DNA from: DAONFI01 sp035403485
Lineage (GTDB): Bacteria > Planctomycetota > Phycisphaerae > SM23-33
Assembly: GCA_964536835.1 (NCBI GenBank)
Contig: CAZIAZ010000048.1
Span: 1-23,116 of the forward strand
Length of the DNA: 23,116 bases
Direction of reading: 5' to 3'
Shown here: positions 15,418 through 23,048 of the stretch, one piece after another
Position numbering within the stretch: position 1 is the first letter of the stretch
Layout of the letters: every line of letters begins with the position of its first letter
The notes under the pieces: generated by a model
What the model was told of the DNA's origin: nothing
What the model saw: the letters and a program-made list of their open reading frames with translations, nothing else
Database searches by the model: none
Made by a program: the position numbers and the translations under genes

Positions 15418-16722
15418 TCAAGCCTGTGAGGCCTTGAGTGCCTGATCGAAATCGGCGATGATGTCTTCCACATCCTCAATGCCTATTGACAGGCGGACGA
15501 AATCCGGCGATACGCCAGACGATGCCAACTCCTGTTCCGTAAGCTGCGAATGCGTGGTCGACGCAGGATGAATGACCAGTGTCTTCGCATCGCCGATATT
15601 AGCCAGATGGCTGGCCAGTTTGACGTTATTGATAAACTTCACTCCGGCAGCCGCTCCGCCGCGAATACCGAAACCTACGATTGCGCCGAAACCTTTTTTG
15701 AGATATTTTTTGGCATTCTCGTGCTGCTTGTGCGACGGCAGGCCGGGATAGTTCACCCATTCCACCGCTGGATGATTGCTCAACCACTGCGCCACCTTGA
15801 GCGCGTTTGAAGAGTGCCGCTCCAGTCGAACGTGCAACGTCTCCAGTCCCAACAGGAACAGGAACGATGCAAACGGGCTTTGCGCCGCGCCGGTATCGCG
15901 AAGCCAGTGCGTGCGGATGTGAATGATATATGAAATGTTCCCGATTGGCTTGAGGGCCTCGGTGAAAATTGCGCCGTGATACGCCGGGTCTGGTGCGTTG
16001 AATTCAGGCCATTTCTTCGGGTTATCGGCCCAGGGAAATGTTGCGGCATCGACAATCGCGCCGCCGATATGCACACCATGACCGCCGATGAATTTTGTGG
16101 TGGAGTATACGACGATATCAGCGCCATGCTCGATAGGCCGGAAAAGATATGGCGTGAGTACCGTATTGTCCACTACCAGCGGCAAACCTTTGGCGTGTGC
16201 GGCGTCGGCTATCGCTTTGAAGTCGGGCACGTCGTTCTTGGGGTTGCCGACTGATTCAATATAAACCAGCCGCGTATTTTCATCCACCAGCGAGGCTATC
16301 TGTTCAGGATGTGCAGGGTCGAAGAACCGCACTTCAATTCCGAGTTTTTGCAGCGTGTGAACAAACAGAGTCCACGTGCCGCCGTAAATATTCGTAGAGC
16401 TGATGAAGTTCTGGCCGCTGTGTGTGATGGTCACTATCGCCGCTGTTATTGCAGCCTGTCCGCTGGCAAATGCCAGGCCTGCCGCTCCGCCATCAAGTGC
16501 GGCAAGACGCTTTTCGAGCACGTCGTTGGTGGGGTTCATCAGGCGAGAGTAAATGTTGCCGAATTCCTTCAACGCGAACAGATTCGCCGCATGGTCGGTG
16601 TCATTGAAGACATACGATGCCGTCGCATAAATCGGTACGGCACGGGCCGTAGTAGTTGGGTCAACTACCTGTCCTGCATGCAGGGCAAGCGTTCCGGGAT
16701 GATAATTGTTTGAAGTAGTCAT
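15418..16722 (-). CDS. metY: O-acetylhomoserine sulfhydrylase
   Basis: A 434-residue PLP enzyme of the Cys/Met metabolism family that joins sulfide to O-acetylhomoserine to give homocysteine, the direct-sulfhydrylation route to methionine. Lys210 in YSTTKFIGGHG is the PLP lysine; LALHAGQ, YSRLMNPT and SGQAAI are family landmarks, and the length of about 430 residues is that of MetY rather than the shorter MetB/MetC. A longer frame reaches 16788, but ATG 16722 has AGGA 8 bp upstream. A SAM-I riboswitch precedes the gene, in keeping with methionine synthesis, and an intrinsic terminator follows it. It works with cysK just upstream. Confidence 0.96.
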   Translation of the reverse strand: MTTSNNYHPGTLALHAGQVVDPTTTARAVPIYATASYVFNDTDHAANLFALKEFGNIYSRLMNPTNDVLEKRLAALDGGAAGLAFASGQAAITAAIVTITHSGQNFISSTNIYGGTWTLFVHTLQKLGIEVRFFDPAHPEQIASLVDENTRLVYIESVGNPKNDVPDFKAIADAAHAKGLPLVVDNTVLTPYLFRPIEHGADIVVYSTTKFIGGHGVHIGGAIVDAATFPWADNPKKWPEFNAPDPAYHGAIFTEALKPIGNISYIIHIRTHWLRDTGAAQSPFASFLFLLGLETLHVRLERHSSNALKVAQWLSNHPAVEWVNYPGLPSHKQHENAKKYLKKGFGAIVGFGIRGGAAAGVKFINNVKLASHLANIGDAKTLVIHPASTTHSQLTEQELASSGVSPDFVRLSIGIEDVEDIIADFDQALKASQA

Positions 16723-16730
16723 GTTAAAAT

Positions 16731-16797
16731 TCCTTTCGTGCAAAAGTTTTTTGGACTTCGAGATGCCCACACGGGTAACTTTCACCACGAAAGTTTT
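16731..16797 (-). promoter_or_regulatory. Expression platform of the metY leader with Shine-Dalgarno/anti-Shine-Dalgarno pairing
   Basis: On the minus strand CACGAAAGGA (16740-16731) carries the metY ribosome-binding site. CTTTCGTG (16793-16786) upstream is an exact 8-base complement of CACGAAAG. The same upstream segment can instead fold locally with GAAAGTT (AACTTTC, loop GTGGT, GAAAGTT). The two structures exclude each other, so the leader could switch between an open and a masked ribosome-binding site. No T-tract follows the local hairpin, which argues for translational rather than transcriptional control. Confidence 0.5.
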
Positions 16798-16814
16798 CTT
16801 GCCCGATTGAAGGC

Positions 16815-16950
16815 CTCATCAGTCCCTGTATGCCGCCGCGTTTTACCGCGTTGGCTGAGGGCTGGTATTGGCACCTTTCCTCTTTTCATTCTCAGAGGCA
16901 GGTTGTCGTGCGGTCATTGGGCCAGTCCCCTCGCGCACTCTTGATGTTCG
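16815..16950 (-). promoter_or_regulatory. SAM-I (S-box) riboswitch
   Basis: The minus strand shows the S-box core in order: ATCAAGAG at the P1/P2 junction, GAGGGGACTGGCCCAATGA with the kink-turn and GGCCC pseudoknot partner, ACAACC, a P3 stem (CCTCT/AGAGG around TGAATGAAA-like loop bases), AAAGGTGCCAATACC, and a P4 stem with GATG closing a short P1 against CATC. It lies about 95 bp before the metY start and after the cysK stop. By family knowledge it binds S-adenosylmethionine and turns methionine genes down when SAM is plentiful. Confidence 0.9.
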
Positions 16951-17006
16951 TTTGAACCGCGTAAAAATTATTTATCTACATATCATTCTGCGTTCTCCTT
17001 CTGTCG

Positions 17007-17957
17007 TCAGGCGGTTATATCTGCAAAAAGCGGTGAGGACAAATACCGTTCGCCGAAACTCGGCACTATAACTACTATCATCTTGTCGCGATTTTCCTCG
17101 CGTGCTGCAACTTTGGCGGCTGCTGCCAACGCAGCTCCGCTGGATATGCCCACAAACAGGCCTTCATGTTTCGCAGCCAGTCGCGCGAATCCGATAGCTT
17201 CATCCTGGTCAATCTGAACAACTTCATCGATAATTTTCAGGTTCAGCACTTTGGGGACGAAACCCGCGCCTATTCCCTGTATCTTGTGCGGGCCGGGTTT
17301 TATTTCCTGTCCGGCAATCGCCTGCGAAAGCACTGGGCTTTGTGCAGGTTCAACTGCAATGGCTTTGAACGACGGTTTGCGGGATTTTATTACTTCCGCG
17401 ATACCCGTTATAGTTCCGCCCGTGCCTACGCCACTTATCAGAATGTCCGCCTTGCCGTTGGTATCATTCCAAATTTCTTCTGCCGTCGTGCGCCGGTGAA
17501 CTTCCGGGTTGGCGGGGTTATCAAATTGCTGCGGTACAAAAACATTGCTGTCCGAGGCTGCTATTTCCAATGCTTTTTCAACAGCACCCTTCATACCTTT
17601 GGCTGCTGGCGTAAGCACCAGTTCCGCACCAAGTGCCTTGAGGACTTTGCGGCGTTCAAGGCTCATGGATTCAGGCATGGTCAACATAAGTCTGTACCCG
17701 CGTGCGGCAGCTACGAATGCCAGAGCGATTCCTGTGTTGCCGCTTGTCGGTTCCACTATAAGCGTCTTGGGCGTAATTTTGCCTTCGCGTTCAGCCGCTC
17801 GTATCATCGCCACGCCGATTCTATCTTTGACCGACGCGAGGGGATTACGGCTTTCAAGTTTCGCCAGTACCGTCGCGTTGCTTCCTGCTATTCTATTAAC
17901 TCGCACCAGCGGGGTGTTCCCTGCGGTCGAAGTAATATCACTATGAATGATCAACAT
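17007..17957 (-). CDS. cysK: Cysteine synthase A (O-acetylserine sulfhydrylase)
   Basis: A 316-residue PLP enzyme that makes cysteine from O-acetylserine and sulfide. Lys44 in RNPLASVKDRIG is the PLP lysine. PTSGNTGIALA is the substrate loop, VGTGGTITG binds the cofactor phosphate, and PHKIQGIGAGFVP and GISSGAA are standard. AAAGG lies 8 bp before ATG 17957. The gene reads in the same direction as metY and is separated from it by the SAM-I leader. It supplies the cysteine used by the desulfurase in the downstream operon. Confidence 0.97.
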   Translation of the reverse strand: MLIIHSDITSTAGNTPLVRVNRIAGSNATVLAKLESRNPLASVKDRIGVAMIRAAEREGKITPKTLIVEPTSGNTGIALAFVAAARGYRLMLTMPESMSLERRKVLKALGAELVLTPAAKGMKGAVEKALEIAASDSNVFVPQQFDNPANPEVHRRTTAEEIWNDTNGKADILISGVGTGGTITGIAEVIKSRKPSFKAIAVEPAQSPVLSQAIAGQEIKPGPHKIQGIGAGFVPKVLNLKIIDEVVQIDQDEAIGFARLAAKHEGLFVGISSGAALAAAAKVAAREENRDKMIVVIVPSFGERYLSSPLFADITA

Positions 17958-17988
17958 TTCATCAGCCTTTCAATATGCTCTGCACGCG

Positions 17989-18029
17989 CCGGCTGATTCA
18001 AGCGAAATGGCCGACATGAATCAGCACGG
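17989..18029. terminator. Stem-loop between the outer-membrane protein gene and cysK
   Basis: CCGGCTGATTCA (17989-18000) pairs with TGAATCAGC-A-CGG (18017-18029): a 9-bp perfect stem plus three more pairs past a bulge, with a 16-nt loop. It starts 14 bp after the outer-membrane protein stop. There is no T-tract, so it may be a weak terminator or an mRNA-stability stem lowering cysK readthrough. Confidence 0.45.
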
Positions 18030-18042
18030 AACGCATGCCGAA

Positions 18043-19161
18043 TCAGAACTCATATTTGAACTGTAAAAACCATGCGCCGTCTTCAACGGTGTTTGCCAGA
18101 TTTCCGAACATGCCCCATCCGCCTACGACCGTCGCGTGTTCGTTGACTATCCAGCTGACATCAATCGCCTGCCAGTTGTCTTCATCGCCGACAAGCCCGG
18201 GTATCTTTTCGTACGGGTTCGCCTTCTGACGAAATTCATACGCCACGAGCAGCCAGTTCGTAGGCAAATACGCAACGTTACCTTCAAACGTCCACGAGCG
18301 GTCATCGCCGAAACCCAGGAAACCCAATTGCGATGCCGAACTGTTACGCAGACCGGCAGACACAATCAAAGGCCTGTTGAAGGTCAGCTTGTCAACTATG
18401 GTCTTGCTTGCTGTTATCGTATAATCCACACCGCTGGCACTTTCGTAGCCGATAGAGCTAAGCGCACCGCCAAGCTTGCGATTTACACTCCCTATGCCGT
18501 CGTTAACCTTGAAGTGAACGCCGCCGGTAATAGCCGGAAGGAACGGTATCCCGAAGCTGTTCTCTTCAAGCAGAAGGCCGCGAATGTTGAAGTTGTGCAG
18601 CCATACCGCGTCGTCATCTATCGCGTCAACGCCGGTTGCTTTTTGAATATCGTGGCCTAGCGTGCCTGTACCGAAACGGTCTACGGCGTAACCAAGTTCA
18701 ACGCGTCCGAACAGCGTTTCGGTGAATGTGAACGCCTGCAAGTTTTTCTCGCCAGCCACAACGTTTGAAAATGCCGCTGCCGGAAGGCCGAATATCGTGC
18801 CCTTTTTGCCGGGGTTCACCAGATAGGCCATCGGGGTAATCGCACCGCCGCCGTAACCTTCAATAGTGTGGAACGGAAGCGGAGGAGCTGGGGCCTCTTC
18901 TGCCGGAGCAGCGTTTTCTTCCGGCAAATTACTGCCACCGGTAACTTCCTGCTCCTTGTCTGCCAGTGCTACGACTTTGTCCAGCCATCCAGCCGGTTTT
19001 GCCGATGCATCATCTTTTTCAATGTAATCGGAATTGTAATTCTGAACCCCATCATTACTATATGAGGAGTACGACTCGTTCTGCTTTTGCTGTGCAACGC
19101 CAACCGAGGCGAACAACAAAGACGAAACTACCGCCGCTAAAAAAATCTGCCATAACTTCAT
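18043..19161 (-). CDS. Outer-membrane beta-barrel protein, DUF3034 type
   Basis: A 372-residue secreted protein. Residues 1-23 are a signal peptide (MKLWQIFLAAVVSSLLFASV, cleavage near GVAQ-Q). Residues 24-90 are a low-complexity Ser/Tyr/Asn then Pro/Ala/Glu-rich linker. The rest alternates hydrophobic and polar residues and ends in FLQFKYEF, the terminal Phe that targets barrels to the outer membrane. PFHTIEGYGGGAITPMAYLV is the landmark I associate with DUF3034 proteins. A TTG 15 bp upstream is in frame, but AAAGG 7 bp before ATG 19161 decides the start. It is upstream of cysK and could be a porin for a sulfur compound, but this is only suggested by position. Confidence 0.8.
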   Translation of the reverse strand: MKLWQIFLAAVVSSLLFASVGVAQQKQNESYSSYSNDGVQNYNSDYIEKDDASAKPAGWLDKVVALADKEQEVTGGSNLPEENAAPAEEAPAPPLPFHTIEGYGGGAITPMAYLVNPGKKGTIFGLPAAAFSNVVAGEKNLQAFTFTETLFGRVELGYAVDRFGTGTLGHDIQKATGVDAIDDDAVWLHNFNIRGLLLEENSFGIPFLPAITGGVHFKVNDGIGSVNRKLGGALSSIGYESASGVDYTITASKTIVDKLTFNRPLIVSAGLRNSSASQLGFLGFGDDRSWTFEGNVAYLPTNWLLVAYEFRQKANPYEKIPGLVGDEDNWQAIDVSWIVNEHATVVGGWGMFGNLANTVEDGAWFLQFKYEF

Positions 19162-19254
19162 TTTCAATCCTTTCAAAATGTGGTGACTGTTTTCACCAAG
19201 TTGTATTGTTGTTTAAAATTGGGGAATTACCTGCAGCTGGAATCACACGATTAA

Positions 19255-19341
19255 ACTTGCCGCAAGTGTCAAGACTTGGTATCCGGTCGGGCTAACATTT
19301 AACCGGACTGTTGGGATTCCTGCGAAACTTCATGTTTCGCA
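19255..19341 (-). promoter_or_regulatory. Structured leader of the outer-membrane protein gene
   Basis: Three symmetrical elements lie in the 5' untranslated region: TGCGAAAC/GTTTCGCA (19321-19328/19334-19341, 5-nt loop), TCCGGT/ACCGGA (19282-19287/19302-19307), and the palindrome ACTTGC-C-GCAAGT (19255-19267). The first two overlap the end of the small ORF described next. I do not recognise a known riboswitch. They could be an attenuation-type leader or operators for the divergently encoded Rrf2 regulator. Confidence 0.35.
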
Positions 19342-19411
19342 TTGCCATCAAGCTGCCGGCTTGGTCTTTGCGGCTGATGTTTATTCGAGTTGTAGCTGTG
19401 GGTGTATTCAT
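19292..19411 (-). CDS. Possible 39-residue leader ORF
   Basis: ATG 19411 opens a 39-codon frame (MNTPTATTRINISRKDQAGS...) ending in a strongly basic tail (MKFRRNPNSPVKC) and TAG at 19294-19292. It lies wholly in the 5' leader of the outer-membrane protein gene, and two hairpins overlap its last third, an arrangement seen in leader peptides that couple translation to downstream folding. No clear ribosome-binding site precedes it. Could be chance. Confidence 0.3.
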   Translation of the reverse strand: MNTPTATTRINISRKDQAGSLMAMRNMKFRRNPNSPVKC

Positions 19412-19416
19412 ATCAT

Positions 19417-19462
19417 CACTATCTTTATGCGGATAGTGTACATTATTCCGTTTTATAGTCAA
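19417..19462 (-). promoter_or_regulatory. Probable promoter and operator of the outer-membrane protein gene
   Basis: On the minus strand TTGACT (19462-19457) and TACACT (19440-19435) are spaced 16 bp and match the -35 and -10 consensus in 5 and 4 of 6 bases. A perfect 7-bp inverted repeat CACTATC/GATAGTG (19417-19423/19432-19438) overlaps the -10 and start site, a natural repressor position. The Rrf2 regulator encoded divergently is a candidate, but this is inference. Confidence 0.4.
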
Positions 19463-19626
19463 CTAAAATCATGATGATTTGAAATATTTTATAAAGCTCT
19501 AATATAAAAGCATTTATAGATTTATTTTATAATACCGTGGCAATATATTTGAAAAAAATATTGCATTGTTGACAAAATTGGGGATAATTATACATGTTGA
19601 ACTGAGGTTTAGCGGAGAATACTTAA

Positions 19627-20076
19627 TTGAATCTGTCGCAAAAATGTCAATATGCCGTTCGTGCAATTCTGGAGCTATCCAAGAGGTATGGCCAAGGTGC
19701 CGTACCGTCGAGTGAGATTTCTGAAAGCCAATCAATACCGAAACGTTTTTTGGAAATAATTCTCAACGAACTCAAGCCGACCGGCTTGGTTGATTCACGG
19801 CGAGGGGTGCAGGGTGGATATTTTTTGAATTGCGACCCCGCTGAAATTACTGTCGGCAAGGTTATACGCATTGTTGAAGGTCCGCTTGACCCGGTGCGTT
19901 GTACCGGAGATAAGGAATCGGCCGACTGTCCCATGAAAGGTAAGTGTTCGCTGATTCGTCTGTGGGATAAGGCTCGGCTTGCCGTTGAACACGTTTACGA
20001 CAGTACGACTTTTAAAGATTTGGTAGAGCAGGATAAAAATCTCAAAAACAATCACATTCAGAATTATTCAATCTGA
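19627..20076 (+). CDS. Rrf2-family transcriptional regulator
   Basis: A 149-residue DNA-binding regulator. The winged helix-turn-helix fills residues 1-65 (MNLSQKCQYAVRAILELSK, then SIPKRFLEIILNELK, then SRRGVQGGY). Cys92, Cys101 and Cys107 lie where IscR has its cluster-binding cysteines (92, 98, 104), so it may sense Fe-S or redox state; a CymR-like role in sulfur control is the other option. The start is TTG 19627 with GGAG upstream; a TATAAT-like box is at 19528-19533. It is divergent from the outer-membrane protein, cysK and metY genes, which fits a sulfur or Fe-S regulator. Confidence 0.9.
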   Translation: MNLSQKCQYAVRAILELSKRYGQGAVPSSEISESQSIPKRFLEIILNELKPTGLVDSRRGVQGGYFLNCDPAEITVGKVIRIVEGPLDPVRCTGDKESADCPMKGKCSLIRLWDKARLAVEHVYDSTTFKDLVEQDKNLKNNHIQNYSI

Positions 20077-20113
20077 AATCGTCGGCTGTTTCCATTCTCT
20101 ATCTTTTTTCACA

Positions 20114-20168
20114 CATGAAAATGGCAGGATGATTTCCTCTAGTCTGAAAATCATCCCACCATTTCATG
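20114..20168. terminator. Long inverted repeat between convergent rrf2-type gene and mtaB
   Basis: Left arm 20114-20135 (CATGAAAATGGCAGGATGAT and on) and right arm 20148-20168 are near-perfect reverse complements: GGATGATTT/AAATCATCC inside, ATGG/CCAT and CATGAA/TTCATG outside, with one bulged A and two mismatched bases. The loop is 12 nt. It sits 38 bp after the regulator stop and 18 bp after the mtaB stop, the right place for a bidirectional terminator, but there is no T-tract after either arm. Confidence 0.6.
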
Positions 20169-20185
20169 TCGTTGCGTCAAGGATT

Positions 20186-21565
20186 TTACGCCAAACCGTA
20201 ATCAGCAGCTACGAACTTGGATTTGTCCAGTTCTGGCATGATTTCCGCAATAAAATCGTCCTCTTTGTCCGGCATGGACTCAACGGTGCTTTCCACGATG
20301 TCCAGGAACGGGATTTCCCTATCTTCCAGCTTCAGATCGCCGGCTGCGAATGATTCGCGGATTCGTGCAACCGCCGTCAACGCCACATTTTTACCGGCGG
20401 CGTAATAATTCGGAGATTCGACTATCGCTTTGGCGAACGCTATGGTGCTTTCCGGCGTAAGCACATACGCCTGCGGGTCAAGGTACGCGTCCGAATCGAC
20501 CAGCCATTTTTGAAGCGTCTTCGCTCCGTCATGACCGTCCGCGCTGGCTTGATTCATCAGGCGGCAGTCGTATTCGAGCTGTTCCATGTAACACGTCGGG
20601 GCCATCGCGCCGAGCAGCTTGATGTTCTGCACGGATTCGTTGCTCCAGACGTCACAACACGCCGCAGCGATATTCCCCACCGGGCTGAGATGCGCGCAGG
20701 CGGCCGTCTTGCCCTCCATGGCCATCGGGTATCCCGTAATGGCTTTGAGTATCGGGTTTTCGTACCCGCAGTCCTTGCCAGGGCCGACTGCGCCGCATTC
20801 ATACGCAACCAGTGAGCGTACAGCCGTTATAGGCCTCACTATCGCCGCGAACACGCGGGGTATGAGCTTCTGCTCAGCCATCACCATGGCGGTGTTTCCA
20901 AACCCGCAGGCAGTGTCGCCGGCTGCGTACACGTTGTATTCCTTTGCGATTTTGACGATGTGCTCCCAAAGGAAACGCATATCGCGCACGCCCATGATAC
21001 ACAACGCGAAAATAACCCCGCGAATGTCAGCCATTGTGAGTGCTTCATCGTGTACTTCTTTGCCGCCGACAGATTCGATACTCAGCAGTTCCGCGCCGGT
21101 GGCGGCACACCGCCTGAACGTATCGAGCATGTCTTCCCACAGTTGGCCGCTGCGCATTACCGGCGGGCGTACCATTTCACGCGTATCATTTGGTGTCATA
21201 CGGAGTACGCTTTTCAGGCCGTGCTTCGCATGCGCTTCTTCCATCGCTTCCACGAGTATCCGCGATATCTCACCGCCCCATTCGGGATTCTGCGTCATAG
21301 GCGGAAGAAGTTCGCATTCAATCTGCACGCCTGGCGAATACAGCTCTGCCGCGCGATGCAACGCGCCATGTATGATGTTCCTGTAATGCTCGGTAGCTTT
21401 CGGCCATGTTGATTTATCAATAATCATAGGTGGAAGCGTAAAATTCAGCTCAGGGTAAACCTGTCCGCCCCCAAGTACCATGCCGTGCCTTGTGGTCAGC
21501 GGATGCGGTGAAACCCCAAAGAGCAGGTCATCCACATTATCAATTGCCAGTTTCCTGTATTTCAT
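20186..21565 (-). CDS. mtaB: Methanol:corrinoid methyltransferase
   Basis: A 459-residue zinc enzyme that moves the methyl group of methanol to the cobalt of a corrinoid protein (MtaC), the first step of methanol use in methanogens and some anaerobic bacteria. Glu164 (LLSIESVGGKE) and Cys220 (GDTACGFGN) fall at the very positions of the zinc ligands in the Methanosarcina enzyme, and Cys266 in GPGKDCGYEN fits the third. ATG 21565 has AGGAGA upstream, so an in-frame extension to 21631 is not used. The corrinoid protein, the second methyltransferase and reactivation genes are not in the window. The divergent AraC-type gene is the probable regulator. Confidence 0.95.
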   Translation of the reverse strand: MKYRKLAIDNVDDLLFGVSPHPLTTRHGMVLGGGQVYPELNFTLPPMIIDKSTWPKATEHYRNIIHGALHRAAELYSPGVQIECELLPPMTQNPEWGGEISRILVEAMEEAHAKHGLKSVLRMTPNDTREMVRPPVMRSGQLWEDMLDTFRRCAATGAELLSIESVGGKEVHDEALTMADIRGVIFALCIMGVRDMRFLWEHIVKIAKEYNVYAAGDTACGFGNTAMVMAEQKLIPRVFAAIVRPITAVRSLVAYECGAVGPGKDCGYENPILKAITGYPMAMEGKTAACAHLSPVGNIAAACCDVWSNESVQNIKLLGAMAPTCYMEQLEYDCRLMNQASADGHDGAKTLQKWLVDSDAYLDPQAYVLTPESTIAFAKAIVESPNYYAAGKNVALTAVARIRESFAAGDLKLEDREIPFLDIVESTVESMPDKEDDFIAEIMPELDKSKFVAADYGLA

Positions 21566-21617
21566 ATCATTCTCCTGAAGTAAAAGTTTTCCGTCAGCAT
21601 TCAACACTGGAAATATT

Positions 21618-21671
21618 GTCGCATAAATCAAAAAAAGCGTCTTGTGAAGCTGCGACTATTTTTGGTAAAAT
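21618..21671 (+). promoter_or_regulatory. Promoter and candidate operator of the divergent AraC-type gene
   Basis: TTGTGA (21642-21647) and TAAAAT (21666-21671) are spaced 18 bp and form a plausible promoter 27 bp before the regulator start. GTCGCA (21618-21623) and TGCGAC (21651-21656) are an inverted repeat with similar AT-rich flanks (AATATTGTCGCA and, reversed, AAAATAGTCGCA). It lies in the 132-bp gap between two divergent genes, so it could be the shared operator. Confidence 0.4.
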
Positions 21672-21697
21672 GGTAAGATAATAAAAAAGGATGCTTA

Positions 21698-22855
21698 ATG
21701 CCGAAAAACCTTGCAATCTCCGAGAAATTATTTGAAAAACTGCGTGCCGAATATCTTCGCCAATGGGGAATAACGTTGACCTGCACAAGCCCCGCCGGTG
21801 ATATGGTTTGCGGAAAAGTCCCTTGCTCCCGCGAAGGAGAATCTTTCGCGTGTCGCAGCCTGCGGGCACAGGCAATAGAAGAAACTCTCCGCTGGGGTGA
21901 ACCTACTGTGGTTTATTGCGAAGACAGACATCTGCTCTGGGCTATGCCAATAATGCATAATGAAGTCGTAATCGGTGGACTTCTGGCGTGTACGACTGAA
22001 CGCAAAGTTCTGACCATCCGCAAAGACGGTTCTCTGTTTAATCTTCGCGGCGCGTGCGAATCACTGCGCATCATGTGCGAAAGGGAGAATCTTACCAACG
22101 CATCAGCACTGGCTATCGCGCGAGAAAAATATCAGGCCGAGCAGCGGCGTGCATATGCCATTCACGATTACAAAAACGTGTCCCACTCCAATCTGCGTGA
22201 GCTATATCTCCGCGAAGAGCCGGAACTGTTTTCAGCTATCCGTTGCGGTGACAGGCGTTCCGCGCAGGAAATTCTCAACCGTGTTCTGGTGGGAATTTAT
22301 TTTCACGCCGACAACAGGTTCGAGGTGGTGAAAAGTTTCGTGCTCGAGCTTATTGTCAGCATGTGTAGGACAGCCGTCGATGCCGGCGGCGAACCCGAAG
22401 AACTGCTCGGCGCGAATTTCGCCGTTATGACCGCGTTGGCGAAAATAAAAGATGAGGAAGAATTGACCGCGTGGCTGACGCAGACTTTTGAGCGGCTATT
22501 CAGTTCCATCCAGAAATCACGTGCGAGCGATTCCAATTCTGTGCTCATGGACGCAGTTGCGTTTATGGAGCGTCACTGCGGTGAAAATGTTTCTCGCAAC
22601 GACGCGGCGAGGGCGGCCCATTTGTCGCCGCAATATTTTTCATCGCTGCTCCACCAGAAATACGGCCTGACGTTTACGGAACTGATAGGCCGCATGCGCA
22701 TTGACCGGGCAGCCGAAATGCTAGCCAACACGAATAATCCGCTCTCGGTCATAGCAATAGACTGTGGATTTCAGGATCAGAGCTACTTCACGAAAGTTTT
22801 CAAAAAGTACCGCAAAACTACGCCGCTGGAATATCGTAAAACCGCGATAAAGTGA
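21698..22855 (+). CDS. AraC-family regulator with N-terminal PocR-like sensor domain
   Basis: A 385-residue protein. Residues about 8-140 resemble the PocR sensory domain: CTSPAGDMVCGKVPCSREGE, FACRSLRAQAIEETLRWGEP, YCEDRHLLWAMPI and VVIGGLLACT follow its Cys-rich order. A helical linker (about 150-280) leads to an AraC DNA-binding domain (about 283-382) with two helix-turn-helix units (NDAARAAHLSPQYFSSLLHQ; SVIAIDCGFQDQSYFTKVFK). PocR-type domains are known from regulators of corrinoid-dependent catabolism, so sensing a small alcohol or one-carbon compound and switching mtaB on is the natural guess. AAGG precedes ATG 21698 by 8 bp. Confidence 0.9.
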   Translation: MPKNLAISEKLFEKLRAEYLRQWGITLTCTSPAGDMVCGKVPCSREGESFACRSLRAQAIEETLRWGEPTVVYCEDRHLLWAMPIMHNEVVIGGLLACTTERKVLTIRKDGSLFNLRGACESLRIMCERENLTNASALAIAREKYQAEQRRAYAIHDYKNVSHSNLRELYLREEPELFSAIRCGDRRSAQEILNRVLVGIYFHADNRFEVVKSFVLELIVSMCRTAVDAGGEPEELLGANFAVMTALAKIKDEEELTAWLTQTFERLFSSIQKSRASDSNSVLMDAVAFMERHCGENVSRNDAARAAHLSPQYFSSLLHQKYGLTFTELIGRMRIDRAAEMLANTNNPLSVIAIDCGFQDQSYFTKVFKKYRKTTPLEYRKTAIK

Positions 22856-22994
22856 ACTATCCGGTTCGTGAATTCAGGAATTGATCGGCAAAAATTGTTT
22901 TTACTATAAACAACGATAAATCATTAGTCGTCCCTGAAAAAATAGTTTTTCTTCGGTGAATAAAGGCTGGACGATGTGAGAATATGGTTTACAA

Positions 22995-23035
22995 TTTGCA
23001 AGGTTTTCATGGATGAAAGCCCGAAACCTTGCAAA
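22995..23035. repeat. 12-bp inverted repeat before the transposase start
   Basis: TTTGCAAGGTTT (22995-23006) and AAACCTTGCAAA (23024-23035) are perfect reverse complements around a 17-nt loop and end 13 bp before the transposase ATG. A hairpin at that spot could limit translation from readthrough transcripts, as some insertion sequences do. A smaller repeat, TCGTCC/GGACGA, lies at 22928-22933/22969-22974 and may be near the element's left end. Confidence 0.6.
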
Positions 23036-23048
23036 ATGGAACCGCAAA

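Noticed and set aside
16972..16986. Four-codon minus-strand ORF (MICR) after AAGGAG just past the cysK stop
   Set aside because: Good ribosome-binding site but too short to judge; probably chance or a relic of a lost gene.
17166..17996. 276-codon plus-strand frame
   Set aside because: Antisense to cysK, whose PLP motifs are unmistakable.
20619..21386. 255-codon plus-strand frame
   Set aside because: It is antisense to mtaB, whose zinc ligands and conserved motifs are certain; the frame is a codon-bias shadow.
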